Shown: positions 32,790-43,729 of the stretch, one piece after another
Position numbering within the stretch: the first letter of the stretch is position 1
How the letters are laid out: each line of letters starts with the position of its first letter
Assembly: GCA_030704615.1 (NCBI GenBank)
Contig: CM060733.1
Span: 16,988,001-17,052,000 of the forward strand
Direction: 5' to 3'
DNA: 64,000 nt
From: Takakia lepidozioides
Taxonomy: Eukaryota; Streptophyta; Takakiopsida; Takakiales; Takakiaceae
Translations under genes and position numbers: made by a program
Notes under the pieces: generated by a model
Told to the model about the DNA's origin: nothing
Seen by the model: the letters and a program-made list of their open reading frames with translations, nothing else
Database searches by the model: none

Positions 32790-34298
32790 CCAACCTGTGG
32801 CAAAAAAACAACGAGCATCCCTTGGAATCATCTCCTCATCCTCTAAATTGTCAATTTGCGAGGAGGAAACAGTAGCAGACTCACGTACAACCATCTCCTC
32901 ATCCTGTAATTCCTTGGCCTGCTGACTAGGAACCGTCCCCCATGTATGGGATTGTGGAGGGGCCCCATAAACAACTTCATGCAGTTCACGCTGAGCATCA
33001 AAAAGGTTTTTGATCGCATTGCGCACTAGTAAGGTCATGAGCTCGGACTCATCTGCTCAGGAAAAAATATACTTTAGTCATGGAACAGGGTACATTGACA
33101 TGGGTACATTCACCGTTTGTGGTTGCAATGCATAAGTGTTACACAAGGTTACATTGACTACATGGTTACATGACTCAATATGGTTACACAGACTACAAGG
33201 AGGACATAACGTGGGTTACGCTTAAAGTGGGACTAATAGTGGTTACACTAACGACGACATTGAAGGGGTTACATGACTCAATAGGATTACATGGACTACA
33301 AGGAGGACATACCATGGGCTATGCTTAAAGTGGGACTAAGACAATGGTTGTGGTTACACGAATGACCACATTAAAGGGGTTACACGAAGAGGGTCACGGT
33401 ACCTTGAATGACACATAATGGGTTACACTACTTTGGTTACATGACTCAATAGGGTTACATGGACTACAACGGGCACATAACATCGGTTACACTTAAAGTG
33501 GGGCTAAGAGAGTGGTTGGGCTTAGACTAATGACAACAAAGGGGTTACACAATGAGGGTCACACTACCTTGAATGACACATAGTGGTTTGCACTGCATGG
33601 GGTTACACTACCTTGGTTACACCTTACGGGTAACACTGAAACTGAAATGGGTTGGAGTGTATGGGATTACACAAAGACGCCTTCACTCGATTCAATTCCT
33701 CCATCACTAACGGGCTCAATCGTCGCTTGTCTGTCTCGTTTGGAACTTGTCGAATAGAAGGACCAGAAACAGAAAGACCAGGAACAACTGAAGAGGAGGG
33801 AACATAAACAGAAAGAGGAAGAGCCATAGAAGAAGGAACTGATAGAGAAACAGTGGAAGGAGGTACAACATCAGGTAATTCAACAGGAGTTGCAACCTCA
33901 CCCAAAGCCGCCCTATTTTGCAGAATCCATCCATGATATGCATCAACAAAAGATTTTGGAACAGAATTGATCACATTATCAACAGCTATGGCATGCTTGC
34001 CCTCCGCATCAGGAAAAGGTTTTGTAAATTTTGGTCGCGCCATGCAAGCGACTGCTCCATCGACAATATGCCGATTCAATCTGATCTTATCTATCTTTAC
34101 ATCCCCACAATACGGACATTTGAACTTAGGCCGTCCTTTTGCTCCTTCCACCTTGGCCTCTCTACACCTAGTGTGGCAGTAGGCAATCATTGTGGCATGC
34201 TCATGCTCTGTGTACCAGTAGTGAACTCGTTCACCATCCCTCTTCAAGTGATCATATGAAACAGTAGCCTCTCCAGGGAACAAATAACAATTAGCCAT
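32790..34298 (-). CDS. Transposon-associated gene with BED/C2H2-like zinc finger
   Basis: The ATG ending at 34298 opens a frame to 33624. It encodes an N-terminal region with HYWYTEHEHATMIAYCHTRC and a zinc finger (RPKFKCPYCGDVKIDKIRLN then RHIVDGAVAC) that fits BED or C2H2 fingers of plant transposases. A hydrophobic Ser/Pro/Val-rich linker (PSSSVVPGLSVSGP) follows. A second segment at about 33055-32790 (MTLLVRNAIKNLFDAQRELH, acidic tail) probably is the next exon, with the GGTTACA array lying in the intron. No transposase catalytic core follows, so this may be the 5' part of a hAT-like gene or a domesticated or non-autonomous derivative. Exon borders are uncertain. Confidence 0.4.
33075..33640. 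repeat. GGTTACA array, left of the BED-finger gene
   Basis: Diverged repeats of GGTTACA(C/T) with a longer unit of about 115 bp (GGTTACATGACTCAATA...GGACTACAAGGAGGACATA, here split) that recurs at 33160, 33270 and 33435. Orientation is GGTTACA on the plus strand. Confidence 0.85.
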
Positions 34299-34614
34299 GG
34301 CAAAACAAAAAGCTGACCAAACCCCACACGAAATAAGAGAGAAGCAAGAGCAAAAAGAAGATTAAGAGAATTGCGAAGAGAGCAAAGAGCTGATCAAACC
34401 CCACTCAAAGTAAGAGAGAAGCAAGGGCAGGAGGAAGATTAAGAGAATTGCGAAGAGAGCAAAGCATTGCGAGAAGGAAAAAAGTGAAGAATGAATCTAA
34501 CAATGAAGCCAACTAGGTGTACCCGTAAAGCACATCGGTTTAGCAAAAGACGGCGGTTCATTTAGTTCTGGCGACATGCAGTAAATTATATCTGCCATGG
34601 CACACACGTGTGAG

Positions 34615-34728
34615 AGTGACACTCTGACTTGTAACCTATATGAGTGCCACGTGGGGTGTAACCCTCCATTATGTAACCCTCTTATAACATAACCATACAC
34701 CATGTAACCATTCACTATGTAACCCACG
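34615..34728. repeat. TGTAACC array, right of the BED-finger gene
   Basis: Seven TGTAACC/ATAACC words, such as CCATGTAACCATTCACTATG, lie in the orientation opposite to 33075-33640. The two arrays therefore form inverted subterminal repeats around the BED-finger gene. Confidence 0.75.
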
Positions 34729-34729
34729 G

Positions 34730-34840
34730 CGCCCATGGGATGAGAGCGGGGGTGGGGAGGAAAACCGACGGTGCGGGGTGTCAGGCCCTGACAGGATGCC
34801 GCGCTCCCATTAAGCTCTTATGTCATTCCTATTATCTGCC
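34730..34840. mobile_element. Terminal module, partial copy 3
   Basis: Matches the end of the 16910 and 31560 modules (GGGATGAGAGCGGGGGTGGGG to CATTCCTATTATCTGCCC, abbreviated) with the middle deleted. As in copy 1 it follows a GGTTACA-type array. Confidence 0.6.
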
Positions 34841-34848
34841 CTCACTAA

Positions 34849-35485
34849 GAGCATCCCCACCCTACACTGAACTCAGGGCCGAGTCTGATGAGAGGGCAAA
34901 ACAGGCTGAAATAGGTCGAAGAAGAAGGTGACATTGTCCCGCTTCAAGCCGTTCTTTTGCATTCCTTCAAATAGTTGCAGGACCTCCCTATGACAACCAT
35001 GCTGGGCATATCCTGCGATCATCGCATTCCACGACACCACATTTCGTTCAGCCATATTGTCGAACACTCCTTTTGCATCCTCAATGCACCCACATTTGGC
35101 ATACATGTCCACCCAGCACGCCAATGGAATATCAGGTATACACTTTCAAGGTGGGCAGGAAAAACGTCCACACTGAACCCTATATTCCATGAAAAGCGGG
35201 CACTGAATATTGTTCCGTGCACTGAACCCGAGCGCCGTATTCAGGGCCCGAATGTGCCCCTGAATCCACCACGCCCATGTCTAGCGCGTGCGTATCAACA
35301 TCTTGGCAGCGACCACGCCCCTTCCTGCCAATGGGAGGCGAATTGCACGGAAATAGCATGGGCATTTCAGGGGCTAGGGTGTGCACGAGTCGGGGCTGCC
35401 TCACCACAAAACCCAACAGGCCCTGAATCAATCGAGCAATTTTGGCATTATAGGGAGTCTTTCGGGCTCAAGGTTGGGGATGCTC
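34849..35485. mobile_element. Harbinger-type non-autonomous element with TAA target duplication
   Basis: The left end GAGCATCCCCACC is at 34849 and the right end GGTTGGGGATGCTC finishes at 35485. These are imperfect terminal inverted repeats with one mismatch in the first 13-14 bases. TAA flanks both sides (34846-34848 and 35486-35488), the 3-bp target site duplication of PIF/Harbinger elements. The 637-bp body carries a PPR gene fragment on the minus strand and no transposase. Confidence 0.75.
34925..35130 (-). pseudogene. Captured PPR gene fragment
   Basis: Minus-strand translation reads WVDMYAKCGCIEDAKGVFDN, MAERNVVSWNAMIAGYAQHG and VLQLFEGMQKNGLKRDNVTF. These are about two consecutive repeats of a PLS-class pentatricopeptide protein, the organellar RNA-binding family. 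It is cut at both ends by element sequence, with no start, stop or flanking repeats. Confidence 0.85.
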
Positions 35486-35550
35486 TAAGTGTGTATAAAG
35501 ATATTGAATGTACTAAATCCAGTTAATACGTAACTCCTGAGTCTGCATTT

Positions 35551-35700
35551 TCCTGCCCCAACGAGGAGGCGCCAGGTTCAATCCCGGCATGAGCTCAGGG
35601 GTGGAACTCAACAAACCTTCCGTGCCTGCGATTGGGAGAGGGCTCTACGTGTAGGCGGTCGTTCTTTTTATTTGCGCCTCATTCAGGACCCTATTCTTTG
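35551..35700 (+). mobile_element. tRNA-derived SINE, copy 2 (5'-truncated)
   Basis: Same body as 21715-21930 on the other strand: CCCCAACGAGGAG, B box GGTTCAATCCC (35575-35585), CATGAGCTCAGGGGTGGAA, GGAGAGGGCTCTA, a T-rich stretch and CATTCAGGA. The A-box part of the tRNA head is missing. Confidence 0.65.
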
Positions 35701-36168
35701 TCCAGGAGACCACTGAATGCATCCAATGGCCGAGGGATGAAGGAGAAGAGCTTATTTAACTGCAGACCAACCTGCACACCGGGGATCTCCTCAGCCCTCA
35801 GTCGCATTTCAGACTAGCATAGAATGATTGGTGGTATTAAAAACTTGTTGTAGATGCTAATGGCATTGCAGCAAAATGATTCAGAAGCAACAGGGACAAG
35901 TGATTTTGGCAGCCACAAGACACAAAAGAGGTGTACAAGGCACAGGACAAATGCTACAAAACTACAGACCTGGTTCTTCAAGCCAAGCCATGTATCAAAA
36001 CATTCAAAATTGATAGCCCGTGTATACTGCAGCACCGACAGAAACAACATGACAAATCTGCCGCTTGTTGAACATGGCTACCATCTCTGCGTCTCATGTC
36101 CTGGACATTACCTCAACCTTCCTCTTGTTACTAATATCCAGGAAGCTGGTTAATTCCAAATGAATATC

Positions 36169-37496
36169 TCACTTTCTCACAGACTTCCTAGACTTGGAGG
36201 AGCTCTTCTTGGAACCACCTGCTTTTGCCACACGCAGGCTTTTGTGGACTGCACTCAACCTAGCCAATGCTGCTGCCTTGAGATCCGGTCTGTACCCATT
36301 TGATGCCACCTGCATACTCACGGCCTTCCAATCATTTAAATACTCACACAAACACTACATGCAACCAGAACCCACTAACAATGCTGAGGGTGTGCATTGA
36401 ATATCTTAAGTCTTAACAACCCCAGCACATCCATCCCCAATTGCCAGCTCGTCTCAATTCAGTATGACTCTGATTAGATAGAATCATCCTGCTATATATC
36501 ACTTGATCGCTGCAAGTGTAGCTCAGTTCACCAGCTTCTGTGGTGCAATTGCAGCAACTCCATGCTATACAACTTCAACAGAAGTGCAGGGGACAGAGAC
36601 TGGCGACTCTTACAGTGTCAGGTGATTATCACTGCAATTCCAAAGCCTGGTGAGGAAGACAGAGAAAGAGCAGGGAAGACAAGGAATGGAGGAGCCAAGA
36701 AGGCACCTGGTTGACCACAGCCTTGGCCATTTTCTGGAAATCCTTCTTTAGGTGTGATCGGTGAACTGAAGCTGAGGGCTGGTTCACCTTCTTAGTTTTG
36801 GTGGTGGCAAGCACAACTGATAGACCCTCACCAGCTGAGGCAACAGCCACTGTCTTCTTGTTGGCAAGCCCTGTCACATAATATTCCAGTACCTCAGTCA
36901 ACTGAAATCAGCTCCTTACCAATCCGCGTTTAGGGTTTTCATTGCCCCAGCTCTTTTGATTTAGGAGACACAGTATGCAGGTTGCAAACCTACTAAACCC
37001 TAAATGACAAGTCTTTGAAATGCAGAGGACAAAACCGTCGACAATGGAAGGCCAACGTACAGCACCCACTTCGACTTCAGAAGAATGATAATCACAGACA
37101 AGCACTTCCAGTCACAATCCTGATAGACAGAGAGGTATAGACCATCTGTGAAAGACAGTAGTGTGAAACCCTAAGTCCGTGCCATAGAGCCAGATCCCCC
37201 CCCCCCCCCTTTCATCACTGCACGGGGCCTGCATCTCTCGCCCAGCACGCTGAAGTAGACTACGGAACCCAACAAGGTGATCCGTTCTAGGGAGAACAGC
37301 AAAACAGGAAACCCAGATGCCATTAGTTTCTAAGCGAATATCTTTGGCATGTACCTGAATATTTGAACGTGTTCAAGTTATACAAATTGTTCGGCTCAGA
37401 GCTGAATGTCACAGAGGCATTGCCATTTCCGTTCCTCTTCACCAAAAACTTGTTGTTGTTCTTTACCAACAACCAGATCAGGTCCGAAGACGCCAT
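36169..37496 (-). CDS. RPL28: 60S ribosomal protein eL28
   Basis: Three exons, 37496-37355, 36870-36707 and 36309-36169, join in phase (1, 0) to 148 codons plus TGA, the usual length for plant eL28. The sequence has the family hallmarks: [86 protein letters not shown] and [20 protein letters not shown] with a basic tail. It is a structural protein of the large cytosolic ribosomal subunit. A second ATG further 5' is not in a plausible context. Two truncated 5' copies of this gene lie at 20840 and 63213. Intron 1 contains a C run at 37198-37211. The gene appears intact. Confidence 0.95.
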
Positions 37497-37730
37497 CCTG
37501 CACTCCACGCCCCACCATACCATCCCCACATGTTAACCCCCACCTTACTGCGACCTACAGGCATTGAATCCACACTGCAGGCAGAGATGCAGGTACCATT
37601 TTGAAAGCTTCACGCCTAACGTTAGAGACTCACCTTCACTCGGTGGAGGGGATCCTGCTCCAACGAAGTGGACGGCTGCAGCGAAATGCAACGAGCACGA
37701 AAGAGAAGGAACAAGGAGGGAGGCGGCTGC

Positions 37731-37740
37731 CCTATATACA
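37731..37740 (-). promoter_or_regulatory. TATA element of the eL28 gene
   Basis: On the minus strand TGTATATAGGG lies about 240 bases upstream of the start codon and is followed by a pyrimidine-rich leader. The same word in the same context is kept in both truncated copies (about 20975 and 63262), which supports its assignment. Confidence 0.6.
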
Positions 37741-37759
37741 ATGGATGAATGAATAGATA

Positions 37760-38222
37760 AGCGGATGACATAAAACGTCATCGGATGATATCACCCCAAA
37801 CACCTCTCTGTGAAGAGGAGGAAGACAATTCACTGCAGAGCTGAACACTGTTGCACCAAGGAATTTAGCATCTGAGAACAGACGGAGTGGAGTGTGTGTA
37901 TCCAGAGAGGGAAGAGAAGACCCGCAATGGGGTTCAGAACATTCAACAAAGTTCATGATTTATGGCTCTAGGGTTCCATATACAGTGGTGATACCACCCT
38001 AAACAGTGCCCAAACATGTTTTTTGTCAGTCTCCCCATGCTCAGGTGAAGTGTGCACTTTTGCAGGTTTAGCATGCAATGCGCTGCTTCATGAAGTATGC
38101 TGTCGCTGTTAACAAATATGAGAGGTGCCTCTTCATGTCACAAGTGTTACAGATAGCAAATGATTGTTTGCCACACTGGTCAAAGTCTGCCGCTAGTCTA
38201 GAGGAAAATACTTGGCCACTAT
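37760..38222. other. Upstream flank of eL28 and 3' flank of the sulfotransferase-like gene
   Basis: No further gene is seen. Homology of the two eL28 copies begins near 37795 (GTGATATCATCCGATGAC on the minus strand). Confidence 0.4.
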
Positions 38223-40125
38223 TCAGGACCGTGACAAGAAGGGTGCAACGTGCTCTCGCAGCATCTCACAGTCTGTTGCTGAGAGGCCTTGCCATCTTGA
38301 TTGAGCATCCTTGGAACTTCCTACATGGGCTGGCCAAAGCTTGCTTACAGGGTCCGGTCCTCCTGGTCCACAACAAGCTAAGTTAGCTACAGTGCACTTG
38401 GAAGAAGCAGGAAGATTGTCTTGAAACATAACCACCCAGCCAGAACAGGAGCAAAAGAGGCACACTCTATACCAAAACAAAATTTTACTCATTGCATAGG
38501 AAGCATAATGAGTATGGATACATGGGCATGAAATCTCTTCACATTGGGACGATGAATAACAAAAAATGGACATCAGTTTGTTAAAGTAAGTTTGAATCAT
38601 TAACCAGCTGATACCTCACAGTAGAGAATACCATGGGATGGAATTGGCAAGGCCTTTATTGCAGCACTAACTTGTTGGAAATCTGTCTCTGTAGCCAAGC
38701 CTAACATTTCTGCCAAACGCTTAAGGCACTCCAGTTCGCCCCGACCCCTATCGATTATATCTTCATAAGATAAGACAGCATGTGCTACATTCTGCCATTT
38801 GGTGTGGTCGACCATATAATCCTCCAAAAATGACTTGAGAAACCTGGAAGGGACAATTCAGTATGTTCATTGAGGAGAATGCCACTAAAGCTATTGGAAG
38901 GAGAAAATGTCAGTCGAAGCAAACCAAGCTTTACAGATGCTCTGATGTTCTTCTACTTATATGCAACACCTTTGATAAATCTAAAGGGATAAGATTAAGG
39001 CTCCTGCTCTTGCTGATTGCAGGGCATGCTCAGGAACAGCCAATTGATGCTCCCACTACATGAAGTTCAATGTAGTGGCTTCCAATGTTTATGAAAAATG
39101 TTTCCAAGTTGATGGCATCCTCTCATTAAGATATTCTTCAACTCAGACACCCTTGAGATCGACCTAAAAACTCTTGAACTTCTTCTCGGATCTGTCCAGT
39201 CTTAACTCAACCTTCAGAGCTTCCTGATCCAATTACAGTTTCAGCATCATGGACAATCAGTGTGAAGAGTAATAGCAACGTAATCAGTGTCGTATTCGTT
39301 TACATCAGAGGCCTCAAACACAGTGAATAGATGAGCATGAGAGGCTTTGACAAGCACTCACGACATGTTATAGGGGAGCCATCCAACCCGCAGGTGAGAG
39401 TTGACAACCCCGCACACATCTCGATCGGTCAACACTATGACATCGGCTACGGCAGGGTCCCATTGGGAAGACCAAGCATGGGTCTTGATCAATACGTGGG
39501 CTACATCTTCCTCCCGCCCAAGACCACGCTTCTGCAGCTTTTGAGCAGTGATGGTGTGCAGCCAGTAACTGTGCACTCGCTCACCACTCCCTTCCAGCAG
39601 CAGCCGCAGCGCATTGAATAGCCATGTTGAACCTTGAGGTCACAGATTCAACACGCCACATCAATGCCAATTTCTCTGCACTCAGCCTGCCCACTCAAAT
39701 TCGCTGGTAACATCTTAACAAGTATTGCTGCCCTTGGGTCCGGTGGACAAATCTTGAGTTACAAATAACAGGGATGGTCAAGCGAGGACTTGAGAGACAG
39801 AGAGAGAGAGAGAGATTGGCACAATACCTGACCGCTCGGGACCCGCGCACACAATGAGCTTTCCACGTCCAGGAGGCACCCGGCAATGTCTCTCGGCTTG
39901 TTCATGCGAAACATGCAACTTCTCACACTCGCCGTCCGAGCACTGCAAATTCCTTCGGCAAAGCAAACTGCTTGCCCAACTGGCAACTAGAATTGCCTCT
40001 TTCTCTTCTCCAGAATTTTTTCCCCTGGAGTTCTCAACGGTGCTTGGCCGACACTCCTCGTTTGAAATCTCATCAGCAGCCCCCATTCTTGTTTGGTTTT
40101 TGTTTCGAAATGAATCGTCTTCCAT
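38223..40125 (-). CDS. PAPS-type sulfotransferase-like protein
   Basis: Four exons: 40125-39828, 39632-39362, 38843-38618 (donor GTGAGG) or to 38615, and about 38390-38223 (TGA). I start at MEDDSFRNKNQTR; an in-frame ATG at 40257 is possible. The splice between exons 1 and 2 builds the nucleotide-binding loop AGPERSGSTWLFNALRLLLE, the 5'-PSB/P-loop pattern of sulfotransferases. Then follow VHSYWLHTITAQKL, HVLIKTHAWSSQWDP and ADVIVLTDRDVCGVVNSHLR, the 3'-phosphate-binding (RDxxxVxxS) region, and VGWLPYNMS. Exon 3 (HTKWQNVAHAVLSYEDI) and exon 4 (PDPVSKLWPAH) match the helical C-terminal part of related algal and plant proteins as I remember them. Substrate unknown. The border of the last exon is uncertain. 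Part of exon 1 is duplicated at 46487-46764. Confidence 0.75.
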
Positions 40126-41161
40126 TATGCGGGCACGAGGGTGTGCGAGACAAACTGAGCCAGAAAAGCAGCAGCAAAATGCAGAAGTTGGTTTGTGCAA
40201 CAAAATTGAACCCCACCTCAGAGGAGCTTGAAAACGGCCATGCCGAGCCACAAGCATGCTTCAGACTATCGCTCCTTCATCAACACATTTCAGCCTGTTT
40301 TCCCTGTTATCAGAGTCGTCCCTAAATTTCCTTGTTGAATTCTGCAACTTAGCTGGTTGAGTGAATCTAGTTTGGAGTGACTTTGACATGATACTGGCAA
40401 TGTGACAAAGGAAAGTGTCCAAAAACAGGTAACAGAGATGAGGAGAAGCCTGCTACTGCTGACAGCCTACGACAGATTGCCTCTTCTTCTCTCAGTTCCT
40501 TACTACTTAGTATTTAGTTTCTTAGGACATGTTTCTCAGCTTGCCGAGTTACTCAGTGAACCGGTTGTCCCGATTAAGCTTCTCCCATGGGGGCTGGTTT
40601 TGGGTGCTACCCAATCTATTATGATGTACTGGCTCATGGGCCTCTATTATGGTTATTTTTCCCATAACACCTTGGCTAGTACAGGAGGGCTACTATCCCC
40701 TTTCTGGGAAAAAGAAAATGCAATCCAGTGTACTCCTAAATGAACAATCACCTAAGACGGCATGTGTGTCAGGTATGGAGAAAGAAGATGAGCAATATCA
40801 GTCAGTCATGGATTGACCTCACTTAAAGAAACACGGATTGTGTAGTGCAGGTTGATGTGCAAGAATGGATTAATTATATAAACTTTCTGAGATAAAAACA
40901 ATCAGAAGAGAGTCCCCACCAATAATTTGGAGAGACAATCAACTTTTAATGGCAAAGTACTCGATAAAAAAGGAGAGTCCCCTTCCTGACAGTTCACCAA
41001 TGATTTGGGGAGAAAACTAACTTTCAATGGCAAACTATGAGATACACAGAAGCAAAGAAATTCAGAATCTGTTCACTACAAGTAATATCAGTACAATACT
41101 TCCTGCCAATATTATAGTCTCTCCGACCGATCAAGGAAGATAACCACAACCCATATGATTC
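40126..41161. other. Between the sulfotransferase-like and Canopy-like genes
   Basis: Promoter and 5' UTR of the sulfotransferase-like gene are expected at 40126-40350. The hydrophobic open frame at 40402-40743 on the plus strand has no recognised homology. Two diverged copies of a TCACCAATGATTTGGGGAGA segment occur at 40915 and 40990. Confidence 0.35.
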
Positions 41162-43729
41162 TTACAACTCACCAGCACTTGCTTTGGATTTAGACTTGGG
41201 GGTAGTTGTAATTGGAGACTTCGTGGAGACCTTACCATACCACCAAGCATTCAACTGGGCAACTGCTCTATCACCTACATACAGCATACCCTGTAGAAAT
41301 TTGCGTGCCCCAACTTCTAAGTGTGAACTGAGATGCTTTGATATGGAAGGGTAACCAACAAAGAATCCTTGTGCACGTGTACCAATTTGGCTAAATGCAT
41401 CTTGAATTTTCTCCACCACACTTAACTTCAAGCCAGTTTGTGTACTTCTAGTCGATTTGGACCCTTCCCCCTGTGAAACAGCCTGCAGTCAGTGTGTGTG
41501 GTCAACTACATCTCTTATTAGAAGCACCAGTTTTTGTACTCTCAAAAACAGATTTGCCTTTCACAATGATATGAACTTGAAATAGAAAAAGATAAAAAGG
41601 TACACACCAGGGTGTCAGTGCCCAATTCTTCATCATCCTCTTCATCGGAGTCATCTTTGCCTCCAAGCAAATCAGGGTTGTTCACAAGGTCATCCCGTGA
41701 ATACATCTTCATTCCACCTGCTCCTGGCATATCCTGCGCTTTCACATAATTCCATTGCTCAATACAATACAGAGCGACCATCTCATTATCCTGCAGAAAA
41801 GATCAACTTACCTGCAACTGCGATGAGACATACACAGATTGATGGGACTTACACTCATTTGGCGCATCAACCGCTCCATTTCAGCGTCTTTCAATGACTT
41901 TGGAATGAATGGTTCTCCTGGCTCTCTATCCTGTGCATCCATGGACACAGGACTGTCACATCCCCAAAGAATCTTGTATCCCAGATATTTCCCAAATCAC
42001 AGCAGTCTGGCTTGGAAATATGTAGAACTGCCAGTTTCATCAAGATGGCAATAACCAGTCACCTTTGATACACAGTTTACATCTTGTACAGCAACTTCAC
42101 TGCTTCTGCATGTGTGTTTACAAGATAATATGCAGCATGCAGACAAACATGTCGAAGTCTTACTGAGCCGTTGTGGGCACAGAAAAGGGCTTCCAGGGCC
42201 AATTGCAGAAACTTTACTAACAAGCAGGACAAAATCTCCGCCCACTATAGGATGCATGCCACAAGATAAAAGAGAGCATAAGAACCATGTGTGCAGAAGC
42301 TGCGGCACCTCACATGTTAGCGCTATTACCTTGGGCACAGGTGCCAATTTGCCCAGACAAGATCTACTAAGATCCTTGCATAATAGTTTTGATAGGTTGG
42401 CTCGCTGTGCCCCACTCTTGAATAAAAATTCTGCAACATCTGTGTCATAATCACCCATGACCTGACCCATAACCCAATTCTCAGTGCCAGAAGAGACCAA
42501 TTGTTGATATGTACATGCTACTCACCAAACAGCACAATGCTATGACAGTCATATCTGTCAACAACTGCATCAGCAATCACTTAGGTCTCCTAACCATACA
42601 AGAGGACACAGCCATTCATTGCATAGAAAAAAAAATCATCAGTACAATCCAACTGTAAGCTGAATGACTTGCATTTAGAAGCTCAAAGCTTTCCGAAATA
42701 GTGCATGAATCACAAGGGAAACATAAACCAGGCCAGAGCAAGAGGCGTGGCAGCAGTACAGTGAAGCCTCTGGTATGCTTAGTGGTGATCACTTTGCATG
42801 CTATGTTGGTGTCTAAACTCAAGGCCACTGTCAAGAGTGGGAAGCAGTGAGGTGTCCAGTACAACTTGATCACAAACATAGCCAAGGGCAGTATACCTCC
42901 TGGCAAGCACGCTCTATGGTCCTGCACTCTGTGTTGCATTCTCCCTCTTGTTGCTGCTCTACCAGCTTCAACAACAAATACAAGCAATGGTGAATGTCAC
43001 GATAGGGTTGGTAGAATATGCCAACCAGAGGAAAGAAACAAACAATTCTTCCTAACAGAGGTGCAACGAAGTTGCTGAATTCGTTATACCTGATACAAGC
43101 TGGAAGTACATCATCATGCTGCACCTTAAAACCCTGACTCAAATGCTGATTGAAATATTCTCCAGTGCACACCAATGAGACTGTACCTATATGAGGTTGC
43201 TTCAGTATGAAAGGCAAGAAGAGACAACCTTAAGTCTGTCACGCTCCTCAACAATGTCGAGCCATAAAATCCAGTCGCCTTCTTCCCTCTTCATGTTGCA
43301 AATGTTCTCAGCCAATTCAATAATTTGAAACTCTGTGAGCTGCGGACATCATGTAACAGGATGTTTGTGATTTACCGCCAACCTATTAAATCGAAATGTA
43401 GTATCACACCTAAGGCCTACCCTTAGCCAACAGAATCAACCATGAGAGCTCTATGCATCAGACAAAGTAGGCGTAGCTCCTGCATGCCAATACACACTCA
43501 CAAATACCCCAGGCAAAATAGGGGGAACCTTCTTTGGAGCGATTTTGTCCCTCATTTTCTTCACATGACGTGACAGTTGCTTCACTATTTCTTCACACAC
43601 ACCACATTTGATGAATTTGATGTCTTCCCTCCTGGCAACGCTTTTAGTTTCTTTCTTGCAATCCACGCAGAAACACACACACATCATCACCATCACAAGA
43701 AGGAAGGACGACAATCCGCGATACGCCAT
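41162..43729 (-). CDS. Canopy/MSAP-like saposin-type ER protein (DUF3456 family)
   Basis: Seven exons, 43729-43529, 43339-43229, 42965-42897, 42461-42330, 41930-41853, 41733-41608 and 41470-41162, all in phase 0, give 341 residues. The N-terminus is a signal peptide (MAYRGLSSFLLVMVMMCVCF). The saposin-like domain follows with its paired cysteines: FIKCGVCEEIVKQLSRHVKK, EFQIIELAENICNM, EGDWILWLDIVEERDRL, GECNTECRTIERACQEV, TDVAEFLF and LCKDLSRSC. Then come EPGEPFIPKSLKDAEMERLM and MPGAGGMKMYSRDDL with an acidic tail, as in plant homologues annotated as TLR4-regulator/MIR-interacting MSAP. Canopy proteins are ER-lumen helpers of client folding in animals; the role in plants is not settled. The last exon adds about 100 residues, ending in SAGEL, not a canonical KDEL. 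Confidence 0.85.

Noticed and set aside
40402-40743. Small membrane protein on the plus strand
   Set aside because: Hydrophobic, but without homologue, conserved motif or promoter signal; it lies between two minus-strand genes.
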